From positions 1 through 7,245 of the forward strand of contig JABJCS010000687.1 in assembly GCA_018665505.1 (NCBI GenBank): 7,245 nucleotides of DNA. The letters run 5' to 3'. Positions 5,940 to 7,245 of this stretch are shown piece by piece. Every line of letters starts with the position of its first letter. Position 1 is the stretch's first letter. Origin of the DNA: Alphaproteobacteria bacterium. GTDB lineage: Bacteria > Pseudomonadota > Alphaproteobacteria > UBA8366. The translations under genes and the position numbers were made by a program. Below the pieces are notes generated by a model. The model was given only the letters and a program-made list of their open reading frames with translations, was not told where the DNA came from and did no database searches.

Positions 5940-6569
5940 ATGATGACACATAGTGATGTATGGCGGGCGATCGATCTATTGGCGGCGCAGAACGGTCTCA
6001 GTACCTCGGAGTTGGCCCGTCAGGCCGGTTTGGACCGAACTGCTTTCGCCAAGAGTAAGCGCCGCCGGGATGGTCGGCCCCGTTGGCCATCGACGGAAAG
6101 CTTATCTCGTATTCTGCAGGCGACCGATTCAAGTATGTCACAATTCTCGGCTTTATTGCACAGTCATGCCGGTCAGGGGGCGGGATTGCGCATTCCGATC
6201 ATTGGTTTGGCTCAAGCGGGCCGGTCGGGGTATTTTGATGATTCCGGTTTTCCGGTCGCGTCTGGTTGGGACACGTTGGATTTCCCAAATCTGGGCGACA
6301 GCAATGCCTATGCGTTGGAGATTTGCGGCGAGTCGATGGAGCCGGTCTACCGCAAGGGCGATGTTGTCATCGTCTCGCCGAATTCGGCGGTTCTGCCCGC
6401 CGACCGCGTGGTGGTGAAGAACCGCGAGGGCGAAATCCTTGCGAAGCAATTGATCAAAATGACGATCCGGGAGGTGCGTTTGGCGTCGATCAACCGGGCG
6501 CATGGCGATCTCGTTATCCCGCGCCGGGACGTCGAATGGATATCGCGAATCGTTTGGGTGAGCCAATAG
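5940..6569 (+). CDS. LexA-like regulator: helix-turn-helix plus S24 self-cleavage domain
   Basis: Read from ATG 5940 it has 209 residues. The N-terminal part (about 5-65) is an XRE/phage-repressor-like helix-turn-helix region (LSTSELARQAGLDRTAFAKS at 20-39, then an Arg/Lys-rich stretch), unlike the winged helix of true LexA. The C-terminal S24 domain has GESMEPVYRKGD with nucleophile S132 and EILAKQL with K169. Their 37-residue spacing equals that of E. coli LexA (S119/K156). IGLAQAG (89-95 region) aligns with the LexA cleavage segment, placing the scissile Ala-Gly at A93-G94. RecA-stimulated self-cleavage is therefore plausible. The ribosome site AAGGAAGGGA (5921-5930) fits ATG 5940; GTG 5937 and ATG 5943 are alternatives. 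No phage genes adjoin it, so it looks like a resident regulator. Confidence 0.88.
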   Translation: MMTHSDVWRAIDLLAAQNGLSTSELARQAGLDRTAFAKSKRRRDGRPRWPSTESLSRILQATDSSMSQFSALLHSHAGQGAGLRIPIIGLAQAGRSGYFDDSGFPVASGWDTLDFPNLGDSNAYALEICGESMEPVYRKGDVVIVSPNSAVLPADRVVVKNREGEILAKQLIKMTIREVRLASINRAHGDLVIPRRDVEWISRIVWVSQ

Positions 6570-6591
6570 CACTTAGTTTGACCGATTGAAT

Positions 6592-6620
6592 CCGGCGTGT
6601 GGCTCGACGCCATGCGCCGG
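6592..6620 (+). terminator. strong hairpin after the LexA-like gene, possible terminator
   Basis: CCGGCG (6592-6597) pairs with CGCCGG (6615-6620), and TGGC (6600-6603) with GCCA (6609-6612). The two intervening TG dinucleotides can form G-U pairs, giving a 12-bp stem with a 5-base loop (TCGAC). It begins 22 bases after the stop codon. No T-run follows, so termination is uncertain; it may instead protect the mRNA end or affect the next gene. Confidence 0.4.
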
Positions 6621-6676
6621 GAAGGGCTATGCTTCGGGAAACCGCGCGACAGAGATCGCGGATCAGGAGGCCAGCC

Positions 6677-7245
6677 ATGACGAGTTTTGTATTCCACGAC
6701 GGTAAATGGACGGAAGGCGACCCGCCGCTGTTGACGGCGATGAGCCATGCGGTCTGGCTGTCCTCAATCGTATTCGACGGTGCTCGCTCCTTCGAGGGGG
6801 TGACGCCCGACTTGGCGCTTCATTGCGAGCGCGCGGTGAATTCCTGCCGTGCCTTTGCCATGAACCCGACCCTCTCCACTCACGAAATGGTCGAGATCGC
6901 GTTGGACGGTGTCGCCAAGTTTCCGAGTGGTGCGGAACTCTACATTCGCCCGATGTTCTGGGCGCAGGAAGGTTGGATCGCGCCTGATCCCGAATCCACG
7001 CAATTCGCAATGTTGGTCTATGAATCGCCGTTACCGCCCGCGACCGGTTTCGGGGCCTGCTTGTCGACGCGCCGGCGGCCCGCGCCCGATCAAGCGATGA
7101 CGGATGCGAAGGCGTCGTGTCTTTACCCGAACGCCGGTCGTGCGTTGAAGGAAGCGGCGGCACGGGGATTCGATAACGCCGTTGTTCTCGATCCGAACGG
7201 CAATGTGGCGGAATTCGCGACTTCGAACCTGTTCACGGTCGCCGA
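6677..7245 (+). CDS. class IV aminotransferase, branched-chain-aminotransferase-like, N-terminal part
   Basis: 189 codons of a gene running off the right edge; complete relatives are near 290 residues. It is a PLP-dependent fold-type IV enzyme. Seen are FHDGKW near the N-terminus, the VFDGARSFEG loop at 32-41, RPMFW at 91-95, AKASCLYPN (144-152) with K145 as the likely PLP-binding lysine, and VAEFATSNLF (177-186) with E179 as the residue that contacts the pyridine nitrogen. The AKASCLYPNAGRA pattern is typical of alphaproteobacterial proteins annotated as branched-chain amino acid aminotransferase, which exchange amino groups between Leu, Ile or Val and 2-oxoglutarate. A D-amino-acid transaminase or aminodeoxychorismate lyase is the alternative, since the C-terminal half is missing. 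ATG 6677 has an excellent ribosome site (AGGAGG, 6665-6670, 6 bases away). Confidence 0.87.
   Translation, partial: MTSFVFHDGKWTEGDPPLLTAMSHAVWLSSIVFDGARSFEGVTPDLALHCERAVNSCRAFAMNPTLSTHEMVEIALDGVAKFPSGAELYIRPMFWAQEGWIAPDPESTQFAMLVYESPLPPATGFGACLSTRRRPAPDQAMTDAKASCLYPNAGRALKEAAARGFDNAVVLDPNGNVAEFATSNLFTVA

Overview
This window looks like chromosomal DNA of an alphaproteobacterium. The evidence is GC-rich coding sequence, a pair of HAD class IIA hydrolases of the TIGR01459 type, a degenerate membrane-anchored EAL protein resembling TipF, a branched-chain-aminotransferase-like protein with the AKASCLYPN signature, and overlapping GAAC-N7-GAAC sites matching the alphaproteobacterial LexA (SOS) box. 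No insertion sequence, CRISPR array, tRNA or rRNA was seen. The genus cannot be named from the sequence.

Left part (1-2211, all minus strand): a probable sulfur-themed operon. It is read as a secreted DUF302 protein (1729-2211), a YeeE/YedE-type sulfur-compound permease (553-1719), and a TauD/TfdA-family Fe(II)/2-oxoglutarate dioxygenase that runs off the left edge (1-493). The first two genes are 9 bases apart. A 59-base gap before the dioxygenase carries a perfect inverted repeat and a possible four-codon upstream ORF.

Middle part (2310-5328, minus strand): three genes joined by GTGA stop/start overlaps. They are a two-helix membrane, coiled-coil, degenerate EAL protein (4042-5328) and two tandem, diverged HAD-IIA hydrolases of 289 aa each (3176-4045 and 2310-3179). 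This is almost certainly one translationally coupled operon. A 98-base gap without a clear terminator separates it from the DUF302 gene. A small DUF952 protein (5409-5750) lies 80 bases upstream of the EAL gene on the same strand; I see no clear signal in that gap.

Right part (5751-7245): a 189-base divergent intergenic region, AT-richer than its flanks, carries three GAAC half-sites 11 bases apart. To its right on the plus strand is a LexA-like regulator (5940-6569) with an N-terminal helix-turn-helix and an S24 domain with an intact Ser-Lys pair and a candidate Ala-Gly cleavage site. A strong hairpin follows, then the start of a class IV aminotransferase (6677 to the right edge). Together, the operator array and the self-cleaving-type regulator suggest a local DNA-damage-responsive or autoregulatory circuit, the most interesting signal in the window.
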